Positions 16,655 through 28,332 of a stretch of 64,000 bases of DNA are shown here, piece by piece. Source of the DNA: Deinococcus malanensis. Its GTDB lineage: Bacteria; Deinococcota; Deinococci; Deinococcales; Deinococcaceae. Each line of letters opens with the position of its first letter. Position 1 is the first letter of the stretch. The notes below the pieces were generated by a model, which worked only from the letters and a program-made list of their open reading frames with translations, did not search any database and was not told the origin of the DNA. The stretch lies in the NCBI RefSeq assembly GCF_014647655.1, contig NZ_BMPP01000001.1:426636-490635 (forward strand), given 5' to 3'. Position numbers and translations under genes: made by a program.

Positions 16655-18199
16655 TTATTTGGTTTCGGTCAGGGTGTAGGAGCCACTGCCGCTGTAGGCA
16701 TACACTTCCCAGCGATAGGTGCCGCTGTTGGCCGCGTAGCTGATTGCTTCGGTGCTGGTGCCGCCGGTACTGGAGGCCACATCGGCCCAGGCGCTGCCGT
16801 TCCACTTCTGCAGATACAGGTCGAAGTCGGTGCCGCTGGGGCCACTCAGGTTGCCCTTGAGGGTGCCGCCGCCATAGCTGAACCCGCTGGTCGAGGGCTT
16901 GAAGGAACTGGTGCCGGAGCTGACGCTGCCGGTGTAGGTCGTGGTGGTGCCGGGGGTAGTCCCAGTGCCACTGCCGGTGTACAGCAGGCGGTTGGGGCTG
17001 CCGGTGCCGGCACTGGTGACCTTGTTGGTCGTGGCGTTGTTGATCATGGCGCTGGTTACAGCGCTGGTCGTCGTATTACCGGCAGCGATCAGCAGGGCTG
17101 CAGCGCCGGCGGCGTGGGGGGAAGCCATGCTGGTGCCGCTGATGGTGTTGGTCGCACTCGTGGAGCCGATCCAGGTGCTGGTGATATCGCTGCCAGGGGC
17201 AAAGATATCCACGCAGGAGCCGTAGTTCGAGAAGGAACTGCGGGCGTCGGTGCGGGTGGTGCTGCCCACCGTGATGGCGTTGGCGGCACGGGCGGGGGAG
17301 ACGTTGCAGGCATTCTGGTTCTCGTTGCCGGCGGCGACCACCATGACGAGGTTCTTGCTGGCTGCACTGTTGACGGCGTCGTCTACGGCCTGGCTGGCGC
17401 CACCCCCCAGGCTCATGTTGGCTACAGCTGTGGCGGTGCCTTTGTTGCTGACTGCCCAGTTCACCCCGGCAATCACGCCTGAGTTGGTGCCGGACCCGCT
17501 GCAGTTCAGCACCTTGACGGCGATAAGCTGCACGCCCTTGGCCACGCCCCAGGTGTTTGCGCCTACCGTGCCCGCCACATGGGTACCGTGTCCCTGGCAG
17601 TCGGTGTTGTTGCCGTCGCCAGTGGTGTTGGTACCCCAGACTGCCCGTCCACCAAAGTTACTGTGGCTAGTGTTGATGCCAGTGTCGATGATGTACGCCT
17701 TCACGCCGCTGGCGGTGGAGTTGTACACGTAGTTTCCGTCCAGCGGGAGGCTGCGCTGGTCGATACGGTCCAGGCCCCACGTGGCTCCGCTCTGGGTGGC
17801 GCTGGCGTGCATCATGCCGTCCTGCTCGATGTATTTGACCCGTTTGTCTGCACGGAGTATCGCCAGGTTCTGGACGCTGAGTTTGGCGGCGAAGCCGCTC
17901 AAGGCCTGGGTGTAGATGTGCTGGACCGTGACGCCCTGCGGGTCGAGTTTCAGGCTGCTGATCAGGCCGTTCGCATCCTGGGCGCTGAGGTCGCTGCCCT
18001 GGGCGCCGTCGCTGAACACAACGATGTACTGTCCCGCAATGGCTTCAGGGTTGCCGGTGCCAAGCAGCGGAGCCAGATCAAGCTGACTACGCTGACTGGT
18101 GGGCGCAGAAGCGAGATCAGGGGTGGAGGACTGTGGCTGACCGCAAGCGGCGAGCATCGCGGTGAGCCCAAACGTGCAAAGTGCAAGACGTACCTTCAT
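16655..18199 (-). CDS. aqualysin-like subtilase (S8) with PPC domain, lipoprotein
   Basis: 514 residues from the ATG at 18199, which has GGAGG upstream and opens a lipoprotein signal (LAAC, Cys19). An I9 propeptide (about 55-133) ends in YIEQDG, followed by the proteinase-K/aqualysin type catalytic domain with Asp172, His204 and Ser357. From about 410 a Gly/Thr/Ser linker leads to a pre-peptidase C-terminal (PPC) beta domain (about 425-512) that ends in YTLTETK. Extracellular scavenging protease; together with the other two proteases it fits Deinococcus' proteolytic lifestyle. Confidence 0.92.
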   Translation of the reverse strand: MKVRLALCTFGLTAMLAACGQPQSSTPDLASAPTSQRSQLDLAPLLGTGNPEAIAGQYIVVFSDGAQGSDLSAQDANGLISSLKLDPQGVTVQHIYTQALSGFAAKLSVQNLAILRADKRVKYIEQDGMMHASATQSGATWGLDRIDQRSLPLDGNYVYNSTASGVKAYIIDTGINTSHSNFGGRAVWGTNTTGDGNNTDCQGHGTHVAGTVGANTWGVAKGVQLIAVKVLNCSGSGTNSGVIAGVNWAVSNKGTATAVANMSLGGGASQAVDDAVNSAASKNLVMVVAAGNENQNACNVSPARAANAITVGSTTRTDARSSFSNYGSCVDIFAPGSDITSTWIGSTSATNTISGTSMASPHAAGAAALLIAAGNTTTSAVTSAMINNATTNKVTSAGTGSPNRLLYTGSGTGTTPGTTTTYTGSVSSGTSSFKPSTSGFSYGGGTLKGNLSGPSGTDFDLYLQKWNGSAWADVASSTGGTSTEAISYAANSGTYRWEVYAYSGSGSYTLTETK

Positions 18200-18519
18200 C
18201 CGAACCTCCAGGTGGGATGCAGAAATCTCGTGCTGAACTGTGTTTTGCCGACTGGGAGGTTGTACCACGCATGAGAAAATACTGATTTTCGTCTTGTATA
18301 GACATGTCAATTTTATGCGATCTGCAAGACATTTGCCATATTTTGGAAGGAAAAAGATGATGACCGGGTGGTCAGGATTTGAATCGTATGAGGCGCACTT
18401 CCCCCTGCGGCGTAAGTCCATCGCTACTGTGACAAACATGTCAGGCTTTTCATGCAAGACGGCCACGTTGGCATGTACGACCTCTCCAGTGCCGGTTTGT
18501 ACGGCGATAGGATGCGGTT
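18200..18519. other. divergent intergenic region between S8 protease and hisB
   Basis: 320 bases, AT-richer around 18260-18360. On the minus strand a TTGACA near 18307-18312 could belong to the protease promoter but I see no well-spaced -10. On the plus strand TAGGAT (18508-18513) lies 6 nt before hisB ATG, giving a leaderless start. No gene recognised. Confidence 0.5.
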
Positions 18520-19107
18520 ATGAGCCGTCTGGCCGCCGTGCAGCGCACCACCAAAGAAACCGATATTGAGATCCGCCTGAATCTCGACCAGCCGGAGTTT
18601 GACGCTCCGGTGACCGGTCATGGATTTCTGGACCACATGCTCGACGCACTGGCCCGTCATTCCCGCCTGGGGCTGAGTGTCCGGGCCAGCGGCGACCTGC
18701 ATATCGAGCCGCATCACCTGATCGAGGATGCCGGCATCACCTTGGGGCAGGCCCTTTCCCAGGCGCTGGGAGACCGGCGCGGCATCGAGCGGTACGGCAG
18801 CGCCTTCGTGCCTATGGACGAAACGCTCGCTCACGTGGTCGTGGACCTGTCCGGACGCGCCCACCTTGCCTTTGAGCCCGAAGCCCTGGAGGTCTGGGGC
18901 AATGCCGGCGGCATGACGCACTATCACCTGCGTGAATTCCTGCGTGGTCTGTGCAACCACGGTGGGGTTACGCTGCATGTGCGGTTGCTTTCAGGCCGCG
19001 AGGCGCACCATGTGATCGAGGCCATCGTCAAGGCCCTGGCCCGGGCCCTGCGTGACGCGGTGGCCCTGACTTCGGATCAGCTGCCCAGCACCAAGGGGAG
19101 CCTGTGA
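18520..19107 (+). CDS. hisB: imidazoleglycerol-phosphate dehydratase
   Basis: 195 residues, the monofunctional HisB length without the phosphatase domain. The conserved GHGFLDHMLDALARHS, DLHIEPHHLIED and VDLSGR segments carry the manganese-binding His/Glu set, and the second HH...E set (EAHHVIEAIVKALARALRDAV) is present near the C-terminus. It dehydrates imidazole glycerol phosphate in histidine synthesis. Leaderless start with TAGGAT 6 nt upstream. Its stop overlaps the GTG of hisH by 4 bp, coupling two steps of the pathway. Confidence 0.95.
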   Translation: MSRLAAVQRTTKETDIEIRLNLDQPEFDAPVTGHGFLDHMLDALARHSRLGLSVRASGDLHIEPHHLIEDAGITLGQALSQALGDRRGIERYGSAFVPMDETLAHVVVDLSGRAHLAFEPEALEVWGNAGGMTHYHLREFLRGLCNHGGVTLHVRLLSGREAHHVIEAIVKALARALRDAVALTSDQLPSTKGSL

Positions 19108-19736
19108 ACCTCCGGTCTGAGGTGCTGCTGCTGGATTACGGCGGCGGGAACGTCCGGAGCGCGGCCAAGGCCCTGGAACGCGCCGGGATGGAGGTGCGTG
19201 TCAGCGCGGACCCGGCAGATGTGCCGCACGCGCCCGCTGTCGTGGTTCCGGGTCAGGGCCACTTCCGTCAGGTGATGGAAGCCTTCGAGCACAGCGGATT
19301 CCATGCACCCGTCATGCAGGCCGCACAGGCGGGGACGCCGCTGCTGGGGATCTGCGTGGGGATGCAGATGCTGCTGACCGGATCAGAGGAGGCCCCCGGC
19401 ATGCCTGGACTGAACCTGGTTCCAGGCACCGTGCGCCGGTTCGAGGCGGTGCCCGAACGCAAGGTGCCGCAGATGGGTTGGAACAGCCTGGACAAGGTCG
19501 GTGACAGCCCCCTGCTGAGGGACCTCGCCTGTCCGGCCTACGCCTACTTCGTGCATTCCTATTACGTACCGCTGGAGGTCGAGGTGGACGCCGGTGCCAT
19601 TTCCGAGTACGGCGTACCGTTCTGGTCCGCCTTCAGCCAGGGCAATATTCACGCCACACAGTTTCACCCCGAGAAAAGCGGAGCAGTGGGGCTGGCCATT
19701 CTGGAACGTTTCCGCCTCCACGTGCTGGCGGGCTGA
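19104..19736 (+). CDS. hisH: imidazole glycerol phosphate synthase, glutamine amidotransferase subunit
   Basis: 210 residues from a GTG that overlaps the hisB TGA. Class I glutaminase features: the oxyanion strand region VVPGQGHF, nucleophile Cys in GICVGMQ, and the His/Glu pair in QFHPEKSG. It supplies ammonia to HisF, which is not in this window. The PGQG and GICVGMQ segments are typical of HisH rather than other amidotransferases. Confidence 0.95.
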   Translation: MNLRSEVLLLDYGGGNVRSAAKALERAGMEVRVSADPADVPHAPAVVVPGQGHFRQVMEAFEHSGFHAPVMQAAQAGTPLLGICVGMQMLLTGSEEAPGMPGLNLVPGTVRRFEAVPERKVPQMGWNSLDKVGDSPLLRDLACPAYAYFVHSYYVPLEVEVDAGAISEYGVPFWSAFSQGNIHATQFHPEKSGAVGLAILERFRLHVLAG

Positions 19737-19790
19737 GCACTGGCCAGCCCAGCCGGCCGGTGTGGGCTGCGCCTTGATAGGCTGGACCCC

Positions 19791-20828
19791 ATGCGTGACG
19801 TGAACATCGACTGGGCGAACCTGGGCTTCAGCTACATCCGAACCGACCTGCGCTTTCTGTCTCACTGGAAAGATGGCGCCTGGGACGAGGGGCAGCTGAC
19901 CGAGGACAACGTCCTGCACATTGCCGAGGGCTCGACGGCCCTGCACTACGGCCAGCAGTGCTTCGAGGGCCTCAAGGCGTACCGCTCCCAGGACGGCAGC
20001 ATCAACCTGTTCCGCCCCGATCAGAACGCCGCGCGAATGCAGATGAGCTGCGAGCGCCTGCTGATGCCCGCGCCTTCCACCGAGATGTTCATCGAGGCCT
20101 GCCGTCAGGTCGTCAAGGCCAACGAGCACTTCCTGCCTCCCTTCGGCACAGGCGGCAGCCTGTATCTGCGTCCCTTTGTGATCGGCGTGGGCGACAACAT
20201 CGGTGTGCGCACGGCCCCCGAGTTCATCTTCAGCGTGTTCTGCGTGCCGGTGGGCCCCTATTTCAAGGGCGGACTGACTCCGCACAACTTCATCGTCTCG
20301 GAATTTGACCGGGCCGCGCCCAACGGCACCGGCGCCGCCAAGGTCGGAGGCAACTACGCCGCCAGCCTGCTGCCCGGTGCACAGGCCAAGGATGCACAGG
20401 CGCAGGGCCGCCACTTTGCCGACGCCATCTACCTTGACCCGGCCACCCATACCAAGATTGAGGAGGTTGGGGCCGCCAACCTGTTTGCCATCACGAAGGA
20501 TGGCCGGACCTTCGTCACGCCCAAGTCCCCCAGCATTCTGCCCAGCATCACCAAGTACAGCCTGCTGCACATCGCCGAGCACCGGCTTGGCCTGAATGTC
20601 GAGGAAGGCGACGTGTACATCAGCCGGCTTGACCAGTACGGCGAGGCCGGTGCCTGCGGGACTGCGGCTGTCATCACCCCTATCGGCGGCATTCAGCATG
20701 GCGACCAGTTCCACGTGTTCCACAGCGAGACCGAAACAGGTCCGGTGACGCGACGCCTGTACGATGAACTGACGGGTATCCAGTTCGGGACAGTCGAAGC
20801 TCCAGAGGGCTGGATCGTCAAGGTCTGA
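19791..20828 (+). CDS. ilvE: branched-chain amino acid aminotransferase
   Basis: 345 residues. A fold-type IV PLP enzyme: the Schiff-base Lys is in [12 protein letters not shown], preceded by the LYLRPFVIG strand and followed by [12 protein letters not shown] and the phosphate-binding [13 protein letters not shown]. The length and the CFEGLKAY segment fit the eukaryote-like BCAT class rather than the E. coli type. It interconverts Val, Leu, Ile and their 2-oxo acids. TAGGCT lies 7 nt before the ATG (leaderless). A 16-bp hairpin follows its stop. Confidence 0.94.
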   Translation: MRDVNIDWANLGFSYIRTDLRFLSHWKDGAWDEGQLTEDNVLHIAEGSTALHYGQQCFEGLKAYRSQDGSINLFRPDQNAARMQMSCERLLMPAPSTEMFIEACRQVVKANEHFLPPFGTGGSLYLRPFVIGVGDNIGVRTAPEFIFSVFCVPVGPYFKGGLTPHNFIVSEFDRAAPNGTGAAKVGGNYAASLLPGAQAKDAQAQGRHFADAIYLDPATHTKIEEVGAANLFAITKDGRTFVTPKSPSILPSITKYSLLHIAEHRLGLNVEEGDVYISRLDQYGEAGACGTAAVITPIGGIQHGDQFHVFHSETETGPVTRRLYDELTGIQFGTVEAPEGWIVKV

Positions 20829-20850
20829 GGTTTCGGGGCCAAAGGCCGGC

Positions 20851-20896
20851 CGCAGGGCCAGGGACATGCCGAAAAGCACCTGTCCCTGGCCCTGCG
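20851..20896 (+). terminator. perfect 16-bp hairpin after ilvE
   Basis: Arms 20851-20866 and 20881-20896 are exactly complementary, starting CGCAGGGCC, with a 14-nt loop. Only CTTT follows, so termination or 3'-end protection are both possible. Confidence 0.65.
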
Positions 20897-20973
20897 CTTT
20901 GCCGCTCAGTCCTGGCCTTTATGGTCTGCATGGGGTTTTCACCAGCCCCCAGCGGGGCCGGTAGACTCCAGGC

Positions 20974-22895
<1,922 letters not shown>

Positions 22896-22899
<4 letters not shown>

Positions 22900-23159
22900 C
22901 CGGCAGCCCTTCCGGTCGCCCCGATCTGCTGACGGCCCTGAGCTTCGGCCTGCTGGCCCTGGTGGGTCTGCTGTTGCTGTGGCCGCTCTTGTCGGGCGGT
23001 CAGCCGCCTCATCCGGGCGTAATCGGCGTGCTGCTGCTGGCCCGGCTGGGGGTTCAGCTGTTGCGGTCCCGGACTGACGAGCGACTGCGCCGGCCGGTCA
23101 GCTGGGCCGTGGACCTGATCCTGATCGGCCTGCTGTTCTCGGTCGTGAGCCAGCGTTAA
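22896..23159 (+). CDS. small membrane protein of unknown function
   Basis: 87 residues from a GTG that overlaps the glgB TGA. Three hydrophobic segments at about residues 12-32, 42-55 and 68-82 separated by short basic loops suggest an integral membrane protein. No family recognised. The 4-bp overlap suggests co-translation with glgB, but no functional link is evident. Confidence 0.65.
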
Positions 23160-23204
23160 GCACCCGTAGCCGTTCCGGCGCTTCACCGGGATATTCTCCG
23201 CCGC

Positions 23205-23996
23205 ATGACCTACCGCACCCCTGAGGAAGTCCGGGCCTTCTACGACGCACACCGCACCGTGCGCCAGTACGTCACATCTGGCGACGGTACGCCGCTTCCC
23301 TTGCCCCCAGCGCACCTCGACGTGATTCTGCACGCCGCGCAACGGGCCCCGACCGACGCGACGGCCCAGCTGTATTCGCTGATTCATCTGACGGATCCTG
23401 AGGTCCGCGCCCAGGCCGCCGCCCTGACCACCAATGCCCACATTGCCACGGCGTCCGAAGCCTTTGTGGTCTGCGCCGACGTGCGCCGCACCCGGCGGGT
23501 GCTGGAAGCTTCCGGGCGCACACCGGGGTACTGGCCCGCCGTGGCCGTACATTTCGGCATAGGAGACGCTGTGATGGCCGGCACCAACCTGCTGACGGCC
23601 GCCGAGATGCTGGGCTATCAGGGCTGCTGGATTGGCGGCGTTCTGAATGGCATCGATGGCCTGCTTGACCTGCTGCGTCTACCTGAGGGCGTGCTTCCCT
23701 TCGCGGCGCTGACCATAGGCACGCCAGCAGAGGAAGCGCCGTACCGTCCACGCGTGCCGCGTCCGCTGGTCGTGCACACGGATACTTATCACGACCCGAA
23801 TCACGATGAACTCCAGGACGCGGTTGCCATCATGAACCCCATCGCTTCCCGGGGGGGGCACCCGGGCGACTGGGTGCGGTTGCTGGGCGCCTACTTCGCC
23901 CAGGACGGCGGCATGGAAAAGCGCGAGCCTCACCTGGTCGCCGCGCTGCGCCGTCAGGGCATGTGGTCAGGGGAGCAGGCCGTCGGAACTCCCTAG
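23205..23996 (+). CDS. nitroreductase-family FMN oxidoreductase (NfsA-like)
   Basis: 263 residues. The N-terminal HRTVRQYV segment, the AAQRAPT stretch, the helix DAVMAGTNLLTAAEMLGYQGCWIGGV and the GTPAEE strand end fit the FMN-binding nitroreductase fold of the NfsA/Frp type. It would reduce flavins, nitro compounds or quinones with NADPH; the physiological substrate is unknown. TATTCT lies 7 nt before the ATG (leaderless). It is convergent with the homoisocitrate dehydrogenase gene, with a shared hairpin between. Confidence 0.82.
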   Translation: MTYRTPEEVRAFYDAHRTVRQYVTSGDGTPLPLPPAHLDVILHAAQRAPTDATAQLYSLIHLTDPEVRAQAAALTTNAHIATASEAFVVCADVRRTRRVLEASGRTPGYWPAVAVHFGIGDAVMAGTNLLTAAEMLGYQGCWIGGVLNGIDGLLDLLRLPEGVLPFAALTIGTPAEEAPYRPRVPRPLVVHTDTYHDPNHDELQDAVAIMNPIASRGGHPGDWVRLLGAYFAQDGGMEKREPHLVAALRRQGMWSGEQAVGTP

Positions 23997-24150
23997 CGTT
24001 GATCCTTATGACGTGATCTGACAAGGGTATTCCATTGCAGCAACGGCAGGAGCGCACTTCTGCCAACTCCACCTTAACCGCGGTCACTCGCCCCACAGCA
24101 GATGGCAGTTGAAACCAGCATCTGCTGTAGTTACCACCTTGAGACGAACG

Positions 24151-24189
24151 GACAGGGTGGCCTGGGACTGCTGCCCAGGCCACCCTGTC
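24151..24189. terminator. 16-bp hairpin between convergent genes
   Basis: Arms 24151-24166 (GACAGGGTGGCCTGGG) and 24174-24189 are exactly complementary with a 7-nt loop. TTCTTGCTT follows on the plus strand; the minus-strand side has no T-run. Probably ends both the nitroreductase and homoisocitrate dehydrogenase transcripts. Confidence 0.75.
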
Positions 24190-24197
24190 TTCTTGCT

Positions 24198-25199
24198 TCA
24201 GGCCAGCGCCCGGATCACAGCCTCCGTGAACCCGTGTGTCCCGGCGGTGCCGCCCAGATCGCGGGTCCGGGGGCCTTCGAGCAGGACCTTGTTCACGGCA
24301 TTGTCCAGCCGGCGTGCCGTTTTGTGGTCGCCCAGATGGTCGAGCATCTGCACGGCAGCCAGAATCGTTGCGGTGGGATTGGCCACGCCCTGACCGGCGA
24401 TATCGGGCGCCGAGCCATGCACACTTTCGAAGATCCCGAACTTGTCGCCCACGTTGCCGCTGGCCGCAATCCCCAGACCGCCGACGAGCCCTGCCGCCAG
24501 ATCCGAAAGAATATCTCCGAACATGTTGGTCATGACCAGCACGTCGAACTGCTGGGGGTTACGCACCAGCTGCATCGCCGCGTTGTCCACGATCATGGTG
24601 CTGGTATTCAGGCCCTCGACCGTGCGGGTATGGTCGAGGATGGTGTTCATAAACAGTCCCTGCGTTACCGGCAGCACGTTGCTCTTGTGCACCACCGTCA
24701 GGCGCTTGCTGCGCTTCATCGCCAGGTCGGCGGCGAAGCGGCCGATGCGCTCGCTGGCATCTTTGGTGATCACCGTGTCGGCGATGGCAGTGTCGCCGTA
24801 ACGGCGCTCCTGCTCCACGTACAGGCCCTGGGTGTTCTCGCGGACAATCACGAGGTCCACGTTTTCATAGGCCCCGGGCACCGGGCGGGTGCGGGTAGGC
24901 CGGACATTGGCATACAGGCCATACTTCTGGCGCAGGTGACGGATCGCGCCGAAAAAGCCGGCGGGTTTCTCCCCGCTGGGGCTGGTTGCGGCGCCGAACA
25001 GCGTGGCGTGCGTGTTCTCCACGGCGTCGTAGGTGGCCTGGGGCACGCTGGTGCCGTGGTCGAGGTAGTACTCGTAGCCGGCCTCGGCGTGGACGTACTC
25101 GGCACTGAAGCCGGCCGCGTCAAGCACGCGCCGCGCGGCGGGAATGACCTCGTGGCCGATGCCGTCGCCTTCAATCAAACAGATGCGGTAATTCGCCAT
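24198..25199 (-). CDS. homoisocitrate dehydrogenase (lysine biosynthesis, AAA pathway)
   Basis: 333 residues, very close in pattern to the Thermus thermophilus enzyme. The start [18 protein letters not shown], the substrate-loop [47 protein letters not shown] and the metal-binding [15 protein letters not shown] are all present. The beta-decarboxylating dehydrogenase family also includes LeuB and Icd; the RPVPG and VEQERRYGD segments favour homoisocitrate. It oxidises homoisocitrate to 2-oxoadipate with NAD+. A TAGACT is 10 nt before the ATG. Confidence 0.92.
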   Translation of the reverse strand: MANYRICLIEGDGIGHEVIPAARRVLDAAGFSAEYVHAEAGYEYYLDHGTSVPQATYDAVENTHATLFGAATSPSGEKPAGFFGAIRHLRQKYGLYANVRPTRTRPVPGAYENVDLVIVRENTQGLYVEQERRYGDTAIADTVITKDASERIGRFAADLAMKRSKRLTVVHKSNVLPVTQGLFMNTILDHTRTVEGLNTSTMIVDNAAMQLVRNPQQFDVLVMTNMFGDILSDLAAGLVGGLGIAASGNVGDKFGIFESVHGSAPDIAGQGVANPTATILAAVQMLDHLGDHKTARRLDNAVNKVLLEGPRTRDLGGTAGTHGFTEAVIRALA

Positions 25200-25261
25200 A
25201 ACGCCCCACAGTCTAGTTCAGGCATGTGGCCAGCTTCACAGTTGTGCCCGGTACAGGAACG

Positions 25262-26242
25262 TTACCCGCCGCGTGACTGCAGGGCAGCCTGCACCCTGCC
25301 CGCCAGTTCGAAGGCCAGCAGTGGCCCAAGCAAAAACCCTTTGCTCCCCAGTCCGGAGAGCCTCCATACTCCGCTTGCATCTGTCCCTGCCTGCAATCCA
25401 GAGAGCCGTGAACCGGTCCACTGCCCGGTCACCATGAGATGTTCCAGGTTGCTCAGCGCCGTTCCCTTGCCCAGCAGCCAGCTCAGAGAAAGCAGCGGCA
25501 GACAGGGAAGGCTCCACCGGTGTGTGGGGGCCTCGAAGGTCGCGCCCAGCACGCCTCCTCGTGCAGCCGGGGCAAGGTAAGCGCCGAAGCTCAGCGGCAC
25601 TTCAGACGCTGGCCGGTTCAGAGTCAGCAGCGTCCCCATGCGGTGGGGGGCGTCCTCACCGGCCCAGGTCGAGCCCACCGAGCCCCCGCACCACACCACG
25701 GCATCTGCTTTCAGCGTGCCGCCGTCCTGCAGCGAGATGGCCCGCGCCTCCCACGCCGTCGCGCGGTCACGGACCACCTCAGCACCGGAGGCGGCCAGAA
25801 GTGCCTGGCACAGGGCCTGCCCGTCCAGCCAGCCGCCCCCCGGCAACTGCAGCGCGTGTGCCCATCCGTCTGTGAGGGCCTCAGGGCGCTGACCGTGGGC
25901 AAGCCATTCGTGGGGCAGCTGCCCTGGCAGGTGGCGCTCGAAGCGGGCGCGGGTGCGGTCGTCCGGCAGCGGGCGGACCACGCCTGACTGGGCATGCGGA
26001 ACGTCATATCCCTGGGCTACCACGTCACGCACAAGTGCCCAGGTCAGCGCCATTCCTTCTGGTGCACGGGTGTCCACCCCGCCTGACTGCCCCCGCACCG
26101 GATTGATCAGGGCGGAGGGCACATGACTGGCCGTGTGCATCCCGGCATCGACGACCGTGACGCGCAGATCTGCACGGGCCAGGGCGTATGCAACTGAGGC
26201 TCCCGCAATGCCGCCGCCAATGATCCCCACATGTGCGGTCAT
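25262..26242 (-). CDS. FAD-dependent oxidoreductase, MnmC C-terminal-domain-like
   Basis: 326 residues from the ATG at 26242, which overlaps the upstream stop (ATGA). The dinucleotide-binding [17 protein letters not shown] is near the start, and [14 protein letters not shown] and the C-terminal [15 protein letters not shown] fit the DAO fold of the MnmC oxidase domain. In enterobacteria this domain removes the carboxymethyl group from cmnm5s2U34 of tRNA and is fused to the methyltransferase; here the two are separate genes in order methyltransferase then oxidase. The role in tRNA wobble modification is inferred from the pairing. Confidence 0.82.
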   Translation of the reverse strand: MTAHVGIIGGGIAGASVAYALARADLRVTVVDAGMHTASHVPSALINPVRGQSGGVDTRAPEGMALTWALVRDVVAQGYDVPHAQSGVVRPLPDDRTRARFERHLPGQLPHEWLAHGQRPEALTDGWAHALQLPGGGWLDGQALCQALLAASGAEVVRDRATAWEARAISLQDGGTLKADAVVWCGGSVGSTWAGEDAPHRMGTLLTLNRPASEVPLSFGAYLAPAARGGVLGATFEAPTHRWSLPCLPLLSLSWLLGKGTALSNLEHLMVTGQWTGSRLSGLQAGTDASGVWRLSGLGSKGFLLGPLLAFELAGRVQAALQSRGG

Positions 26243-26907
26243 GCGGTCCGGACAGCGCGCAGGCATTCCCGCTTGCCCGGAGCGCCCGGGCGCCGCTCGA
26301 CCTCCAGTCCTGCCGCCTGAAGTGCACGCCGCACATGCCCGGCCGCGCTGTAGGTGGCCAGAACCCCGCCAGGGGCCAGGGTGCGCGATAGCCGGGCGGC
26401 AAACTCCGGCGTCCAGACCTCCGGGTTGCGGGTGGGGGAAAAGCCGTCCAGGTACAGCGCGGTGGCCCAGTCTTCCGGCAGGCTCGCTGTCAGGACGTTT
26501 CCTATCACCACCTGAACGCGTGCGCCCCCGGCATTCACCTCCACTGGAGGCTGAGGCCAGAGGTCTATAAGGCCCTGCCAGGCGGGGTGGTCTGTTCCCT
26601 CCTGGCCAGCGGCTACGGATTGCAGGATGTCGACCGGGGCTGGATCAAATTCATAGGCCAGATAGTCCAGCGCCGCTTCCCGCCCGGCCGTCTGCGCCAG
26701 CGTCGCCCGGAAGTTAACTCCGACCCCAAACCCCACCTCCAGGACCCGGGGCGCCGGATGCCGGTAGGTACCGCTGCCTTCCACGAACACGTGGCGGGCC
26801 TGAGCCGCCGCGCCGTGGCGCGAACCGTACGCCTCGCCAAAACGGGCATTGTAGGCGGTGCGTGAACCGTCAGGGGTCTCCAGGATGGACGAATCAGGCT
26901 CGGGCAT
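26239..26907 (-). CDS. mnmD: tRNA 5-methylaminomethyl-2-thiouridine methyltransferase (MnmD-like)
   Basis: 222 residues if started at the ATG at 26907, which has TATCCT 10 nt upstream; a GTG at 26946 would add 13 residues. The segment [25 protein letters not shown] is the MnmD/MnmC N-terminal signature. The SAM site is [15 protein letters not shown], and [14 protein letters not shown] plus [17 protein letters not shown] complete the family pattern. It methylates nm5s2U34 to mnm5s2U34. Coupled by a 4-bp overlap to the FAD-dependent partner. Confidence 0.88.
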   Translation of the reverse strand: MPEPDSSILETPDGSRTAYNARFGEAYGSRHGAAAQARHVFVEGSGTYRHPAPRVLEVGFGVGVNFRATLAQTAGREAALDYLAYEFDPAPVDILQSVAAGQEGTDHPAWQGLIDLWPQPPVEVNAGGARVQVVIGNVLTASLPEDWATALYLDGFSPTRNPEVWTPEFAARLSRTLAPGGVLATYSAAGHVRRALQAAGLEVERRPGAPGKRECLRAVRTA

Positions 26908-27010
26908 CTGAAAGGGGAGGATACCGCTGCGCGGCGCGCGGGCCACGGCATGAGGAACTGCTCAACCCACAGCGCGCCCGGCGTGAGGGAGCGTGCGCCA
27001 CACTGCGGAT

Positions 27011-27580
27011 ATGCGCAAACCGGTCCAGCGTGAGGACGACGGCCGCGGGGCCCTGCTAGAGCGCCGCTACTGGGTAGAGGTTCAGAAGCCGGCAATGTCG
27101 GCCGAGGACCTGATGCTCGACATCCAGCGGAACCTGCCAGAGTACGCTCCCGAACTGCTGGCCGGTTTCGAAAAGACGGTCGGACTTGAAGATGCCCTGC
27201 GGCGCGGCGACGAGTATCACATCCGCATTCTGGGACCCTGGAACGGTGAGGTCCGCGTGGTAGCGGTCAGCGACACCTCGTTTGAACTGGTCACGCTCGA
27301 GGACCACCCCGAGGCTGGAAAAATCCGCTTTGCCATCACGCCGCACGAACACTTCGAGGACGCCTTCCACTTTGAAATCTGCTCACTGGCGAGGTCGCGG
27401 GACGGTCTGGTGGCCCTCAGCTACGACGCCCTGGGGAAACGTGTGCAGCAAACGGTCTGGACCACGTTCTGCGAGCGTGTGGCGCAGCGCAGTGGCGGCC
27501 AGAAAATCGGTGAGGTGCAGGTGCGGACCGTCAGCGAGACCGACTTTGAGGCTGAAGACGGGACCGGAGGCACCCCATGA
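27011..27580 (+). CDS. uncharacterised protein, DUF1990-like
   Basis: 189 residues from the ATG at 27011; a CACACT hexamer 6 nt upstream resembles the leaderless -10 pattern, and an ATG at 26993 is less well placed. The central part (WNGEVRVVAVSDTSFELVTLEDHPEAGKI and following strands) resembles the next gene and the DUF1990 beta-grasp/START-like layout, but weakly. Its stop overlaps the next ATG by 4 bp, so the two may be diverged paralogues working together. Function unknown. Confidence 0.7.
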   Translation: MRKPVQREDDGRGALLERRYWVEVQKPAMSAEDLMLDIQRNLPEYAPELLAGFEKTVGLEDALRRGDEYHIRILGPWNGEVRVVAVSDTSFELVTLEDHPEAGKIRFAITPHEHFEDAFHFEICSLARSRDGLVALSYDALGKRVQQTVWTTFCERVAQRSGGQKIGEVQVRTVSETDFEAEDGTGGTP

Positions 27581-28332
27581 CACGCACCCGTCCTCCTCTG
27601 CACGAGCAGCAGCGGGCCCGGCTGGAGGCCTATGCTCAGGCCAGGCCCAATTTTGATGACACCCGCCTGCACGAATACACTGCCGAAAGCGGCTGGCGCG
27701 TTGACGACTATGAGCAGGAACTGCCCGCCGAGCCTCCTGGCGATCCGTTGCCGAACGGCTCGTTCCGTGCCGCCCAGCAGGTTCTGCGCAACTACAGTTT
27801 TCCGCCGCCGGACCTGATCACCGGGGTCTTCGTGCCGGAAACTCCGCTCGAACAGCGGGTCATGGTGCTGCGTGGCCGCTTCCTGATCTTTACCTTCTGG
27901 TTCGGGGTGCGGATCGGCAGGGTGGTCAACGAGACTCGCGCCCTGCCCGACGGCAGCCGCGAGGCCGTCTGGGGCTACAACTACCACACCCTGGAAGGGC
28001 ACTTCGAGCGCGGACAGATCGAATTTACGGTTCACAAGCACCTGGGCACGGGCCGGGTGATGTTTCGTATCCACGCCGTCTCTCAGACCGGCCACATCAG
28101 CAACCTGTTCTACCGGGTGGGGTTCCGTCTGTTCGGGCGGTTCCTGCAGCGCCGCTTCTCCTTTCAGTCCATGCGGCGGGTGCGCAAGCAGGTCAGCGAC
28201 ATGCTGCTGACCGGTGCGAGTACACCGCTGGAACCTTCGCCCCCGGTCCAGGCTGTCAGCAAGTCAGACGTGCCCGATCAGGTCGTGGAGAGCGTCGAGG
28301 GTTCGCCGAAGGGGGCTGCTAAAGAGACCTAG
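27577..28332 (+). CDS. DUF1990 family protein
   Basis: 251 residues starting in a 4-bp overlap with the previous gene. The FRAAQQVLRNYSFPPPDLI start, GRFLIFTFWFGVRIGRVVNE and the YNYHTLEGHFERGQIEF strand pair followed by FRIHAVSQ match the DUF1990 (YndJ-like) pattern. The last 60 residues are a low-complexity Pro/Ser/Val/Glu tail. Function unknown; cytoplasmic, no signal peptide. Confidence 0.75.
   Translation: MTRTRPPLHEQQRARLEAYAQARPNFDDTRLHEYTAESGWRVDDYEQELPAEPPGDPLPNGSFRAAQQVLRNYSFPPPDLITGVFVPETPLEQRVMVLRGRFLIFTFWFGVRIGRVVNETRALPDGSREAVWGYNYHTLEGHFERGQIEFTVHKHLGTGRVMFRIHAVSQTGHISNLFYRVGFRLFGRFLQRRFSFQSMRRVRKQVSDMLLTGASTPLEPSPPVQAVSKSDVPDQVVESVEGSPKGAAKET

Noticed and set aside
19383..20879. 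A 498-codon minus-strand open frame
   Set aside because: Antisense to hisH and ilvE; no recognisable product.
24102..25580. A 492-codon plus-strand open frame
   Set aside because: Antisense to homoisocitrate dehydrogenase and the MnmC-like gene, and runs through the terminator hairpin.
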